Assembly: GCA_963792175.1 (NCBI GenBank)
Contig: CAWBVG010000015.1
Coordinates: forward strand, 13,758-77,757
DNA from: CAWBVG01 sp963792175
GTDB taxonomy: Bacteria > Acidobacteriota > Vicinamibacteria > Vicinamibacterales > CAVVIG01
Direction: 5' to 3'
DNA: 64,000 bases
Positions within the stretch are counted from its first letter, which is position 1; every line of letters starts with the position of its first letter. Shown in pieces: positions 10,264-19,725 of this stretch. The notes below the pieces were generated by a model. It searched no databases and was not told the DNA's origin. It was given only the letters and a program-made list of their open reading frames with translations. A program made the position numbers and the translations under genes.

Positions 10264-11315
10264 ACTCTTTTTCGACCGTGACCGTGACCGGCTGATTGAT
10301 GCGCGCGGTCAGCGCCGTTCCCGGCGCCAGAACCGCTTCCTGACGTCCGCCGGCGACGACGGCTGCGCTGCCAGCGCCGGCTCCAGCCGCGGCGCCAATC
10401 GCCGCCCCTTTGCCGCCGCCGATGATGGCGCCGATGATCGCGCCGCCGATCGCGCCGCCGCCCACTTTCTGCGCGCTGCCGGTGGCGGGCGCATCGCCGT
10501 CCCTGAAGATCGTTTCGGTGTTGATCGGCACGCGCGTCCCGTCGGCGAGCACGAGCGTGTGGAAACGGATGCCGAGTCGCGCGCGCTCCTTGAACTTGCC
10601 GCCGCGCTCGACGAGCGACACCGATCCGATCGCGCGAGCTCCCGCCGGCACCGCCACGCGGTCGCCGACACGCACGTCGCGCGTGACGCGGGCGTCGACG
10701 CGATCCTCGACGCGCGCCGTCTCACTCGAGATGCGGTTCTCGGTCTGCAGGCCGATCACCGAATCGCGCGCAATCACGAGATCCTCGAACGTCTGCGACG
10801 GCGGCTCGGGAGCGCGCGGCGGATCCTGCGCGACGCGAGCCGGCTCGTCGGCGCGCGGCGAGGACGCAGGCTCGCTGGACGGCGGCGCTGGCGCCGGCCG
10901 GCGGTTGCGACGAGGCGCTGGCCGGCCAGGTGCTCGTCAGCGGCGGCGGCTGATCGCGGCGCGCGCTCGCCGGCGCGGCGCCTGCGGTTTGACGCGCGGC
11001 GTTGGCTGGCGGCTCGGCGCGTTTGCTGACCACCGTCTGCTTCGCGGTGGCCGCCGTCGATTTCTTCGACGGCTCGCTCACGACGGCTTCGGTCTCCTGC
11101 ACGGGGCGCTCAGGGACCGCAGCGGCGACCGGTGCACCGGTCGGCGTCGTCGCTGGCGCTGCCGCCGGCGTTTCCGCGGGCGCCGTTGGCGTGGGCGTCA
11201 TGGCGGCAGCGGGTGTCGGCACGGTGTTCTGCCGGGTTGCCAGGTATCCGCCGGCAGCGGCCGATGCGATACACGCCAGAGCAAGTGCCGCGATCGCGAG
11301 TCGATTCGAGGACAT
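10262..11315 (-). CDS. Membrane-anchored glycine-zipper protein, TrbI/VirB10-like fold (one frameshift)
   Basis: About 350 residues after joining two frames near 10880. The start at 11315 opens an N-terminal membrane anchor (A-I-A-A-L-A-L-A-C-I-A-S-A-A-A-G-G) followed by a long Ala/Pro/Thr-rich periplasmic linker. The second half has D-R-V-D-A-R-V-T-R-D-V-R-V and V-P-A-G-A-R-A-I-G-S-V, then a glycine zipper (G-G-A-I-I-G-A-I-I-G-G-G) and a final L-x-P-V-T-V-T-V-E-K-E. This resembles the barrel-like domain of TrbI/VirB10-type proteins, but no other type IV secretion gene is nearby, so it is probably a stand-alone envelope protein. Function unknown. Confidence 0.65.
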
Positions 11316-11538
11316 CAGAAACTCCTTGGACTGCACACGGGGAGAGGCAAGCGCCGTACCCGGCCCCGGCTGCGCACAGGTCCTCTAAGTCCGCAGAGAA
11401 TAGCAGTTTATCAAATCAGCTCATGCGGGCGAGTGTCCATCCCCGGTGAATGTGTCCTGGGCTGAGTGCAGTCGCACTCGTAAAAAAGCCAGCAAATCCG
11501 CATGCCTCGACTGGCGAGGGGGTTGCACCGATTTCAGC

Positions 11539-12163
11539 GTGCGCCTGTTTCTGCTCATGCTGGTCCTCCTCGGCTGCGTCCCGGCAACCGCATCGGCGGT
11601 CACGATCGACGAGGTGGTGGCACTTTCCAAGAGCGGCGTTTCCGAACAGGTCATCGTGGCGGTCATCGAGCGCGACCAGACGCTCTTCACGTTGTCGCCG
11701 ACGCTGATCATGAAGCTGCAGCGCGACGGCCTCAGCGACAGGATCCTGCTGGCGCTCATCAAGAGCGGCCGCGCGAACGAGCCGCCTGTTCCCGCGAGTC
11801 CGGTCGAACCGGTGGCGGCGCCCATGCCTCCGCCGCCTCTGATTGCCGTCGTCGGGCACGGCCCGCAGCTGCCGAACACGTCGGAGTTCGATTCGGTGGC
11901 GGTGGACGCCACAGAGGCCCCGCCGCCGCTGCCTGATCCGCCTCCGGTCTTCGTGCCGGTCCCGATCGTCGTCCCTGTCCCGCAGGTCAACCCCCACGCG
12001 GGGCGTCGTTCGCGTCTGCAGCCTGAGCAGTACCTCGAGCGCACCGCGAATCCGCAGCTGTGCGTGCGAGCGCGTGCCGCTCGGCCCGTCTCCGTTCTCG
12101 GCGGCGCTGACGCGTGTCAGCGAATGTCCCGCCGTGGTGCAGCGATATCGAAATAGCCGCTGA
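11539..12163 (+). CDS. Secreted protein of unknown function
   Basis: The GTG at 11539 is chosen because it directly precedes a signal peptide (R-L-F-L-L-M-L-V-L-L-G-C, possibly a lipoprotein Cys). A helical domain follows: T-I-D-E-V-V-A-L-S-K-S-G-V-S-E-Q-V-I and then L-I-M-K-L-Q-R-D-G-L-S-D, a repeat-like helix-turn-helix module often seen at the N-terminus of acidobacterial secreted proteins. The rest is Pro-rich with V-F-V-P-V-P-I-V-V-P. Near 11995 the frame probably changes; the preferred reading ends at 12163 with S-E-C-P-A-V-V-Q-R-Y-R. Another frame would end a few bases earlier. No function can be assigned. Confidence 0.55.
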
Positions 12164-12205
12164 ATTTCGGATGGCGGAACCGGGATTGCGGATTACGATC
12201 TCCGC

Positions 12206-15168
12206 ATGAAATCCCGCATTTTCCCGTACACCGCGCTCCTCGCCCTGATTCTCGGTTCCGGCCTCCAGGCGCAGAAACCAGCGCCGAAGCCGCCGCAGAA
12301 AATCGACGAGGAGTACACGAAGACCATCAAACAGAACCTGCAGGATCCGCGCATCACGACGGAACTCGTGGATCACCTGCCGGCGTCGGATACGGTGCCC
12401 TCGCCGCTGAAATTCCTGGGACGCGCCGTCGGCACTCCCGGCGAGCTGACCTACGCCAAGGACATCTATCGCTACTACGAGGCGCTGGCGAAGGCGGCGC
12501 CGGGCCGCGCGAAGTACTTCAAGGTCGGCACGACTGAAGAAGGCCGCGACATCGTGCTGCTCGCGATCGCGGACGACGCGACGATCAAGTCGCTCGACAA
12601 GTACCGCGACATGCTCGGCGAGCTGACCGATCCGCGCAAGACGACGCAGGAGCGCGCGCAACAGCTGCTGCACACGGCGAAGCCGATTTACTACGTGATC
12701 AGCGGAATGCACTCGCCGGAGACCGGCGGTCCCGAGATGCTCATCGAGCTCGCCTACCGCCTGGTCGTCGAAGAGACGCCGTTCATTCAGAACATCCGCA
12801 ACAACGTCATCACGCTCATCACCCCGGTGATTGAAGTGGACGGCCGCGAGAAGCAGGTCGACACCTACTACTTCAACAAGAAGCGCGCGCAGGGCGATGC
12901 GCGCCTGCCGCTGATGTACTGGGGCAAGTACGTGCAGCACGACAACAACCGCGACGGCATGGGGCAGTTCCTGAAGCTGACACAGGCGGTGACGAAGGAA
13001 ACGCTCGAGTGGCACCCGACCGTCATCCACGATCTGCACGAAGCGCAGACGTATCTCTATTCGTCGACCGGCACCGGCCCCTACAACAACGACATCGATC
13101 CGATTGTCGTCAGCGAATGGTGGACCCTCGCGCAGAACGACGTGATGGAGATGACCAAGCGCGGCGTGCCCGGCGTCTGGACCTACGGGTTCTACGACGG
13201 CTGGGTGCCGAACTACATGTTCTTCATCGCGCACAGCCACAACTCGATCGGGCGTTTTTACGAGGTCCAGAGCTACGGCCCCGATCCCTACGAGGTCCGC
13301 CCCGGCGCGACGACGACGAGCAAGGAATGGTTCCGGCCGAATCCGCCGCTGCCGCAGATCAAGTGGGGCCCGCGCAACAACACGAACATCCAGCAGTCGG
13401 CGCTGCTGTTTTCGCTCAGCCATGTCGCGAAGAACAAGGACCTGTATCTCGAGAACTACTGGCTGAAAAACAAACGGGCGGTCGACAAGGGCAAGACCGG
13501 GCCGACCTACGCCTGGGTGATTCCAGCCACGCAGCGCCGCAAGGCCGACGCGGCCGACGCCGTCAACGAGCTGCGGATGCAGGGGCTCGAAGTGTCGCGC
13601 GCCTCGTCTGACTTCAAGGCGGGTGCCGTCGACGTCAAGGCCGGCGACTACGTCATCCGCGGCGATCAGCCGTTCCGGACGCTCGCGGACATGTACTTCT
13701 CGGTTCAGAACTACGCGCCGCAGAATCCGTCGCCGTACGACGACACCGGCTGGACCTTCCAGTACATGCGCGACATCAAGATCGCGCCGGTCAGCGAGAA
13801 AGCGATCCTCGATCAGCCGATGACGATGCTGACGGCGGATGCCAAGGCGCCCGGCGGCATCGAAGGCACCGGCAGCGTCCTCGTCGTCGAGCACACGGCG
13901 GACAACAACCTGGTCACGTTCCGGTTCAAGAACAAGGACGTGAAGATGGCGGCGGCCGAAGAGGACTTCGAGCTGGCCGGCCACAAGTTCCGGGCCGGCG
14001 CGATCGTGATCGCCAACGCCGATCGCGCGAAGCTGGAGCCGATGTTGAAGGACCTGGGGCTTTCGGCGTGGGCGGTGGCGTCGGCGCCGAACGTGAAGAC
14101 GCACGACCTCGACCTGCCGCGCATCGGCTACATCCACAGCTGGACGCGGACGCAGGACGAGGGCTGGTGGCGCGCCGCGCTCGACACCTTCGGCGTGCCG
14201 TACACCTACTTTGCGGATCAGAAGCTGCGGGAAGGCAACCTGCGGTCGAAATACGACGTGCTGATCTTCCCGCACGTCGGCGGCAGCGCGGTGTCGCAGG
14301 TCAACGGGATGCCGAAGATCGGGAGCGCGCCGCTGCCGTACAAGAAGACCGCGGACTTCCCGAATCTCGGCTACGTGGATCAGAGCGACGACATCCGCGG
14401 CGGGATGGGGGTCGAGGGGCTCGTCGAGCTCGCGAAATTCGTCCAGGAGGGCGGCACGCTCATCACCGAAGGCTCGACGGCGATTATCTTCCCCGAGTAC
14501 GGCATCACGACCGGAGTCACCGTGGAAGAGCCGGCGGCGCTGTTCGTGCGCGGCTCGATCCTGCGCGCCCGGATCGCCGACATGAAGAGCCCGATTGCCT
14601 ACGGATACGGCAGCACCGATCTGCCGGTGTATTTCAATCAGGCGCCGGTGTTGAATGCCGGCCGGCGGCGGCGGATTCGGCGGGTTCGGCGGCGGCCGCG
14701 GCGGAGCGCCGGGCACCAATCCGAACGCCGGCTTCGGGCAGAACGTGACGCCGAACGCGGCGCCGCTGCGCATTCAACCGTTCGAAGCCGATCAGAACCC
14801 GGCGCCCGCCGGGCGGGGCGAGCGTCCGGCGGCGGACGAGATGGCGCAGGTCCGGCAGATGGCGCAGCAGTTCGGCATCGCGATCGACGACACGCGTCCG
14901 CGCGTCGTCATGCAGTTTTCGTCGGATCCGAACAACCTGCTGCTGTCGGGTACGCTCGCCAACGGTCAGTTCCTCACGAACCGCGCGGCGGCGCTCGACC
15001 ATCCGGTCGGCAAGGGGCACGTGGTGATGTTTGCGATCCGGCCGTTCTGGCGGTGGCAGACGCAGGGCACCTACACGCTCGGGTTCAACGCGATCATGAA
15101 CTGGAACGACCTCGATGCGGGGAAGCAGCAGGCCGCCCCGCGGGACGGCCTCGCAGCAGCCGCAGTGA
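12206..15168 (+). CDS. Secreted M14-family zinc metallocarboxypeptidase (first of two paralogues)
   Basis: About 980 residues; the first 820 read without a break. Signal peptide M-K-S-R-I-F-P-Y-T-A-L-L-A-L-I-L at the ATG 12206. The peptidase domain has H-S-P-E (HxxE zinc ligands) in S-G-M-H-S-P-E-T-G, the D-N-N-R-D-G region, and the third zinc His in H-D-L-H-E-A. A long C-terminal region contains a glutamine-amidotransferase-like part (I-F-P-H-V-G-G) also found in related acidobacterial proteins. A frame change near 14655 falls in a Gly-rich linker, and another near 15140 gives the stop at 15168. A TACGAT box lies six bases before the ATG. The second copy at 28086-31202 is clearly homologous along the full length. 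Confidence 0.85.
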
Positions 15169-15239
15169 GCCGAGTCCGACAAGGTACCGGGATTGGTCGT
15201 GGTCCGGGATCGGGGCTGATTGATTGCGGCGGTAGTTGG

Positions 15240-17088
15240 ATGAATTGCTGTGCTGGCCGCGTCGGAATCGCAGTTATCGCCACTGTTGCGGCAGTGTCGA
15301 TGCACACGGCTGCGCAGGCGCCGTATGACGTCAAAGCGAACTACGTCAAGCGCGAGGTGTCGATCCCGATGCGCGACGGCGTGAAGCTGTTCACGATCAT
15401 CTACTCGCCGCAGAGCGACCACCGAACGTTATCCGATGCTGATGACGCGCACGGCGTACGGCATCGGGCCGTACGGACCGGACAGCTACCGCGCCATCCT
15501 CGGACCGAACAACGAGTTCGCGAAAGAGGGCTACATCTTCGTCTACCAGGACACGCGCGGGAAGTTCAAGTCCGAGGGCGAGTTCATTCATCACGTGCCG
15601 ATCGTCAAGGGATCGTCGAAGCCGAACGAGAGCACCGACACCTGGGACACGATCGACTGGCTGGTGAAGAACGTGCCCAACAACAACGGACGCGTGGGCC
15701 AGTGGGGCATCTCGTGGGCCGGCTGGGAAGTGTCGCAGGGGATGATCGACGCGCACCCTGCGCTGAAGGCGTCGTCGCCGCAGGCGCCGCCGCAGGATCA
15801 GTTCTTCGGCGACGACTATCACTCGGGTGGCGCGTATCAGATGATGTACGGCTTCAACTGGATGTCGACCAACGCCCGGGCGCGCGTCGCGCCGTCGGAG
15901 CGCGACAGCGAGCGGTTCGACTACGGCACGCCGGACGGCTATCGCTTCTTCCTCGAGATGGGATCCGCCGCCAACGCGCTCAAGTACTTTGCGGACGATG
16001 TGCCGACCTACGCCGATCACATGGCGCACGGCACGTACGACGAGTACTGGCAGGCGCGCAACGTGCCCAAGGATCTCGTCAACATCAATCACCCGGTGCT
16101 GATCGTCGCGGCGTGGTTCGACGCGCAGGACTTCTACGGTCCGTTCCGCATGTATCGCGCGCTGAAAGAGAAGAATCCGTCGAACAAGACGACGCTCGCC
16201 GTCGGCCCGTGGTTGCACGGCGGGTGGGCGCGGAGCGACGGCGACACCCTGGGCCAGATTTCGTTCGGGTCGAAGACCGCCGCCTACTACCGCGCGAATA
16301 TCGAGCTGCCGTTCTTCAACTACTACCTGAAGGACAAAGGGCGCCTGAATCTCGCGGAGGCGGTCGTGTTCGAGACCGGCGGCAACAAGTGGCACAGCTA
16401 TCCGCAGTGGCCGCCTGCCGGCGCGCGGGCCCGCAACCTGTATCTGCAGGCCGGCGGGAAGCTTGCGTTCGGCGCTCCGGCCGATCGATCAGACGAGGCG
16501 TTCGACGACTACGTCAGCGATCCCGCGAAGCCGGTGCCGTACACCGCCGAGGTCACGACGACCGAGGGGCATCTTTTCATGGTCGAGGATCAGCGGTTTG
16601 TCTGGGGCCGGCCCGACGTGCTCGTCTACCAGACGCCTCCGCTGACTGACGATCTGACGATCGCCGGGCCGATTGACGTCAGCCTCAACGTGGCTACGAC
16701 CGGAACCGACGGCGACTGGATCGTGAAGGTCATCGACGTCTACCCGGGCAACCTGCCGGCGCCGATGGGGCACTTCCAGATGCTGCTCGCCGGCGACATC
16801 CTGCGCGCGAAATTCCGCAACAGCATGAGCCATCCGGAGGCGATGGTTCCGGGTCAGCCGACGAAACTGACGTTCACCCTGGGCGACAAATACCACACGT
16901 TTCTGAAGGGTCACCGGCTGATGGTGCAGGTCCAGAGCTCGTGGTTCCCGATGTTCGATCGCAATCCGCAGACCTTCACCGACATCTACCACGCCAAGGA
17001 CAGCGAGTACCGGAAGGCGACGCACAAGGTCTTCCGATCGGCGTCGCTGCCGTCGTTCGTCACGCTGCCAGTGCTCGACGCGCGGTAA
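15240..17088 (+). CDS. CocE/NonD family hydrolase (X-Pro dipeptidyl-peptidase S15-like)
   Basis: Secreted serine hydrolase of about 615 residues, expected to cleave esters, amides or N-terminal X-Pro dipeptides. The ATG at 15240 starts a short export signal (V-G-I-A-V-I-A-T-V-A-A-V). The N-terminal block R-E-V-S-I-P-M-R-D-G-V-K-L is typical of CocE. One frame change near 15415 separates it from the remaining 550 clean residues. The catalytic triad is visible: Ser in G-I-S-W-A-G-W, Asp in A-A-W-F-D-A-Q-D, His in G-P-W-L-H-G-G-W. The jelly-roll C-terminal domain runs to 17088. It lies 70 bases behind the M14 peptidase, so a peptide-degrading operon is plausible. Confidence 0.87.
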
Positions 17089-17147
17089 GGGCCCCGCCAG
17101 ACAAATCGATACTAATTCGACCAACTGCTGTTTGACGGCGGTTGGGG

Positions 17148-17153
17148 TATAAA
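17148..17153 (+). promoter_or_regulatory. Candidate -10 box (TATAAA), leaderless arrangement
   Basis: TATAAA stands eight bases before the ATG at 17162, with no ribosome-binding site between. If used, transcription would begin at or next to the start codon. The nearby TTGACG is only about ten bases upstream and is too close to be its -35 partner. Confidence 0.4.
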
Positions 17154-17161
17154 CAATCGAA

Positions 17162-18279
17162 ATGACGCCGCCTTCCGACATCATCGTGGTCGGCGCGGGC
17201 ATCATCGGCTGCGCCGTCGCCCATGAGCTTGCGCGGCGCGGCGCGTCGGTCGAAATCGTCGACGAGCGGCCGGTCGGCATGGGTGCGACGCAGGCGTCTG
17301 CCGGCGTGCTGGCGCCGTACATCGAAGCCGGTGCGCACGGACCGCTTCACGACCTGGCGGTGCGCAGTCTCGATCTCTACGACGATTTCATCGCGCGCGT
17401 CTCGGCCGAAAGCGGCTCGGCGATTCCGTATCACCGCAACGGGACCATCGACGTCGCCTGAACGAGGCGGAAATGTGCACGCTCGCCGCCAGCGCTGACG
17501 CCCTCGCGAAGCGCGGCGTGAGCGCGCGGCTGCTCGACGCCGCGGCCGTCCGGGCCGAGGAGCCGCTCGTCGGCGACGTCGTCGTCGGCGGCCTCGTCAT
17601 CGACACGCATGGATTCGTGGCCGCGAGCGATCTGACCCGCGCCATCGCCGCGGCGGCCAGGCGCGCGGGTGCTCAGCTGATCGAACAGCGCCGCGTGCGC
17701 GGCATCACGAGCAGCCGCGGCGAAATCGTCGTCGACACGGATCGCGGATCGCTGCGCGGCGACACGGTGGTCGTCGCCGCCGGGAGCTGGTCGGGCGAAA
17801 TCTCGATCGAGGCGCCACGGCGCGGGTGCCGGTCCGTCCGGTGCGCGGGCAGCTGCTGTCGCTCGGCGTGGGTGGGACCGCGCATGCGACGCGTCACCTG
17901 GACCCGCCGCTGCTACTTCGTGCCGTGGGACGATGGCACCATGCTCGTCGGCGCGACGGTGGAAGAAGCCGGCTTCGACGAACGCGCGACCGTCGCGGGC
18001 GTGCACGATCTGCTCGCCGCCGCCTGCGCGGCGGTGCCGCACGCCTGGGCGGCCGGTTTTCGCGGCGCGCGCGTCGGCCTGCGGCCGGCCACCGCGGACG
18101 GCCTGCCGATCATCGGGCGCGTTGGACGGCGCGCCGAACGTGATGTTTGCGTCGGGACACTATCGAAACGGCGTGCTGCTGGCGCCGCTGACCGCCCGGC
18201 TGGTGGCCGACGCCATGCTCGACGGCCGCGTCGACCCCCTCATCGCCGCCCTCGGTCCGTCGCGCGTTTGGACGGATGA
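17162..18279 (+). CDS. thiO: Glycine oxidase-like FAD-dependent amine oxidase (frameshifted)
   Basis: Flavoenzyme of the DAO/ThiO family, which oxidises glycine or other small amines to the imine with release of hydrogen peroxide; in thiamine synthesis it makes iminoglycine. The Rossmann motif is G-A-G-I-I-G at residue 12. The C-terminus has the family's F-R-G-A-R-V-G-L-R-P-A-T-A-D-G-L-P-I-I-G and S-G-H-Y-R-N-G-V-L-L-A-P blocks. Frame changes occur near 17455, 17830 and 18120. The end is not resolved: the last coding frame runs on without a stop through 18300, and 18279 is the nearest stop in a neighbouring frame, overlapping the next ATG. No thiamine genes are nearby, so amino-acid catabolism is an alternative role. 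Confidence 0.72.
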
Positions 18280-18617
18280 TGAAGAGATACTCTGCGCCGA
18301 ACGCGAAGGCCGATGGGTGGCGCACGCCGTGCGGGAAGATACGGGCGATCCATTCGGCATCGAGTGCGCTGGCGACACGCGAGCAGGAGGCGATCGAGCG
18401 GCTGACACGCTGGCTCGACTGGCAGAGAGACCATGCCGCGGCGCTCGACGCGTTGCAGCAGGCGGAACGCGCGTATCACCGGACCGTCTCCGGCAGCGCG
18501 TTTACGAGTCCCACCGAGGGACCGACCGCCGTCGAGATCCAGCGGGATGCGCTGGCGGCAGTCGAAGCCGCGCGCGTGAAGTTGGACGGGGTACGCGCGC
18601 GAAAACCGGAACCCTGA
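18279..18617 (+). CDS. Small helical protein of unknown function
   Basis: About 112 residues, mostly charged and helical, with R-E-Q-E-A-I-E-R-L-T-R-W-L-D-W-Q-R-D-H-A-A-A-L-style heptads in the middle and V-E-I-Q-R-D-A-L-A-A-V-E near the end, suggestive of a coiled coil. ATG codons at 18276 and 18279 both fit and overlap the end of the glycine oxidase gene. No known family was recognised. Gene order suggests co-transcription with the flanking plus-strand genes. The first 30 residues are low quality and may include a frame error. Confidence 0.5.
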   Translation: MKRYSAPNAKADGWRTPCGKIRAIHSASSALATREQEAIERLTRWLDWQRDHAAALDALQQAERAYHRTVSGSAFTSPTEGPTAVEIQRDALAAVEAARVKLDGVRARKPEP

Positions 18618-18660
18618 ACGCGCGCGCACAGAGGACACAAAGGTTACAAGGACACAGTGG
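18615..18660. repeat. ACAGAGG/ACAAAGG word array
   Basis: Words CACAGAGG, ACACAAAGG, TTACAAGG and ACACAG follow each other in the 50-base gap before the pterin dehydratase. The short array directly precedes the start codon and may form part of the leader. Confidence 0.5.
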
Positions 18661-18667
18661 AGATCTC

Positions 18668-18946
18668 ATGGCGCGCCTATCTCTCACCGACGCGGAGCAG
18701 CGGATCAAGGGTCTCAACGGCTGGACGCTTCAAGGCGACGCCATCCGCAAGCAGTACACGTTTCGCGATTTCCTCGAGGCGATCAAGTTCGTCAACTGCC
18801 TGGCGCCGAAGGCCGAGGCCGCGGATCACCATCCGGACATCGTGATCAACTACAAGCGCGTGACACTCACGTATTCGACCCACAGCGAGGGAGGACTGAC
18901 CGCGAAAGACTTCGAAGGCGCCGCCATGGCCGATCAATGCGCCTGA
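18668..18946 (+). CDS. phhB: Pterin-4a-carbinolamine dehydratase
   Basis: Intact 92-residue protein matching the normal length of the PCD/DCoH family, which dehydrates 4a-hydroxytetrahydrobiopterin during pterin recycling. Family landmarks: L-N-G-W-T-L-Q-G-D-A-I-R-K-Q-Y-T-F near the N-terminus and the active-site block A-D-H-H-P-D-I-V-I-N-Y-K-R-V followed by T-H-S-E-G-G-L-T-A-K-D. Start at 18668 chosen for the family-typical M-A-R-L-S. No aromatic amino-acid hydroxylase lies in this window, so the partner enzyme is elsewhere. Its last bases overlap the start of the MerR gene (18937), which implies coupled translation. Confidence 0.9.
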   Translation: MARLSLTDAEQRIKGLNGWTLQGDAIRKQYTFRDFLEAIKFVNCLAPKAEAADHHPDIVINYKRVTLTYSTHSEGGLTAKDFEGAAMADQCA

Positions 18947-19395
18947 AGCGCACCTACAGTTCGCGCGAGGTCGCGGCGCTGACCGGGCTGACAGCGCGGC
19001 AGCTGCAGCTGTGGGACGCCGGCGGCCTGCTGTCGCCGTCAATCCCGTCGCACAAGACCAGCGCCGGCGGCTACACCGAACGGCGATACACGCCGATCGA
19101 GCTGTTCGAGCTGCTCGCACTGGCGGATCTCAGGCGTCGCGGGTTCACGGTCCATCAGCTCCACAGCATCCTGCGGGTGCTTGGCGACCAGTTCGGGACG
19201 CGTCTGTTCGAGGCTACCGGCGGCGGCGGTCAGGTCGAACTGCTGACCGACGGCCGGGAGATCTACGCACGCACCCGGAGCGGTCAGTTCTTCAATCTCC
19301 TGAAGACGCCGGCGCAGCCGCTGCTGGCGATTGGCAACGAAGGGCTGCTGAAGGAGCTGCGAGGAAAGGTGAGCAGAAAGAAGAGGGCAAGGTGA
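18937..19395 (+). CDS. MerR-family transcriptional regulator
   Basis: Intact 152-residue DNA-binding protein. The N-terminal winged helix reads Y-S-S-R-E-V-A-A-L-T-G-L-T-A-R-Q-L-Q-L-W-D (recognition region) and then R-R-Y-T-P-I-E-L-F-E-L-L-A-L-A-D-L-R-R-R-G-F-T, as expected for MerR. There is no C-terminal Cys cluster, so a metal sensor of the classic type is unlikely. Ten bases overlap the pterin dehydratase gene, so it is the last gene of the plus-strand run. It may control this run or the convergent D-threonine aldolase/microcompartment pair that begins 26 bases later on the other strand. Confidence 0.85.
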   Translation: MRLKRTYSSREVAALTGLTARQLQLWDAGGLLSPSIPSHKTSAGGYTERRYTPIELFELLALADLRRRGFTVHQLHSILRVLGDQFGTRLFEATGGGGQVELLTDGREIYARTRSGQFFNLLKTPAQPLLAIGNEGLLKELRGKVSRKKRAR

Positions 19396-19420
19396 AAGTT
19401 AGAAGTCAAAAGTCAGAACG

Positions 19421-19725
19421 TTAGCGGATCGGGAACACCTTCTCGAGGTCGTCGGCGGGGCGCGGGATGACGTGAACGCCGATGAGCTCGCCGACGCGGC
19501 GAGCCGCCGCGGCGCCGGCATCGGTTGCCGCTTTCACGGAGCCCACATCGCCGCGGATGATGGCGGTGACCAGACCGGCATCGACTTTCTGCCAGCCCAC
19601 GAACACCACGTTCGCCGTTTTGACCATGGCGTCGGCCGCCTCGATCATCCCGATGAGGCCGCGCGTCTCGACCATGCCGAGCGCGTCGCCGATTCGCGTC
19701 TTGTCACTTTCGTCTTGTCAGCCAT
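19421..19725 (-). CDS. Bacterial microcompartment shell protein, BMC-H type (PduA/EutM/CcmK-like)
   Basis: Single BMC domain of about 95 residues that forms hexameric tiles of a protein-bounded organelle. Diagnostic blocks: G-M-V-E-T-R-G-L-I-G-M-I-E-A-A-D-A-M-V-K, I-I-R-G-D-V-G-S-V-K-A-A-T-D-A-G-A and V-H-V-I-P-R-P. The pore segment reads K-V-D-A-G-L, with Asp where many relatives have Gly. A clean frame starts at 19675, but family members carry about 10-15 residues before G-M-V-E-T; M-A-D-K-T-K at 19725 provides them if one indel is corrected, so 19725 is used. The ATG overlaps the end of the D-threonine aldolase gene by 22 bases. No vertex (CcmL/EutN) or trimeric shell gene is in the window. 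Confidence 0.9.

Noticed and set aside
10262..11315. Glycine-zipper protein as a type IV secretion VirB10 component
   Set aside because: No other VirB or Trb genes are near, and the TonB-like core of VirB10 is not fully recognisable.
11987..14773. A 928-codon open frame on the minus strand opposite the first M14 peptidase
   Set aside because: It is the antisense shadow of a clearly homologous GC-rich gene; its protein is Arg/Val/His-rich without domains.
14655..16649. Fusion of the M14 peptidase with the CocE hydrolase, suggested by one continuous plus-strand frame
   Set aside because: A stop at 15166-15168 in the neighbouring frame gives a normal M14 end, and the CocE gene has its own signal peptide at 15240; the continuity comes from indels on both sides.
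17131..17153. TTGACG with TATAAA as a sigma-70 promoter before the glycine oxidase gene
   Set aside because: The spacer is only about ten bases, far from the usual 16-18.
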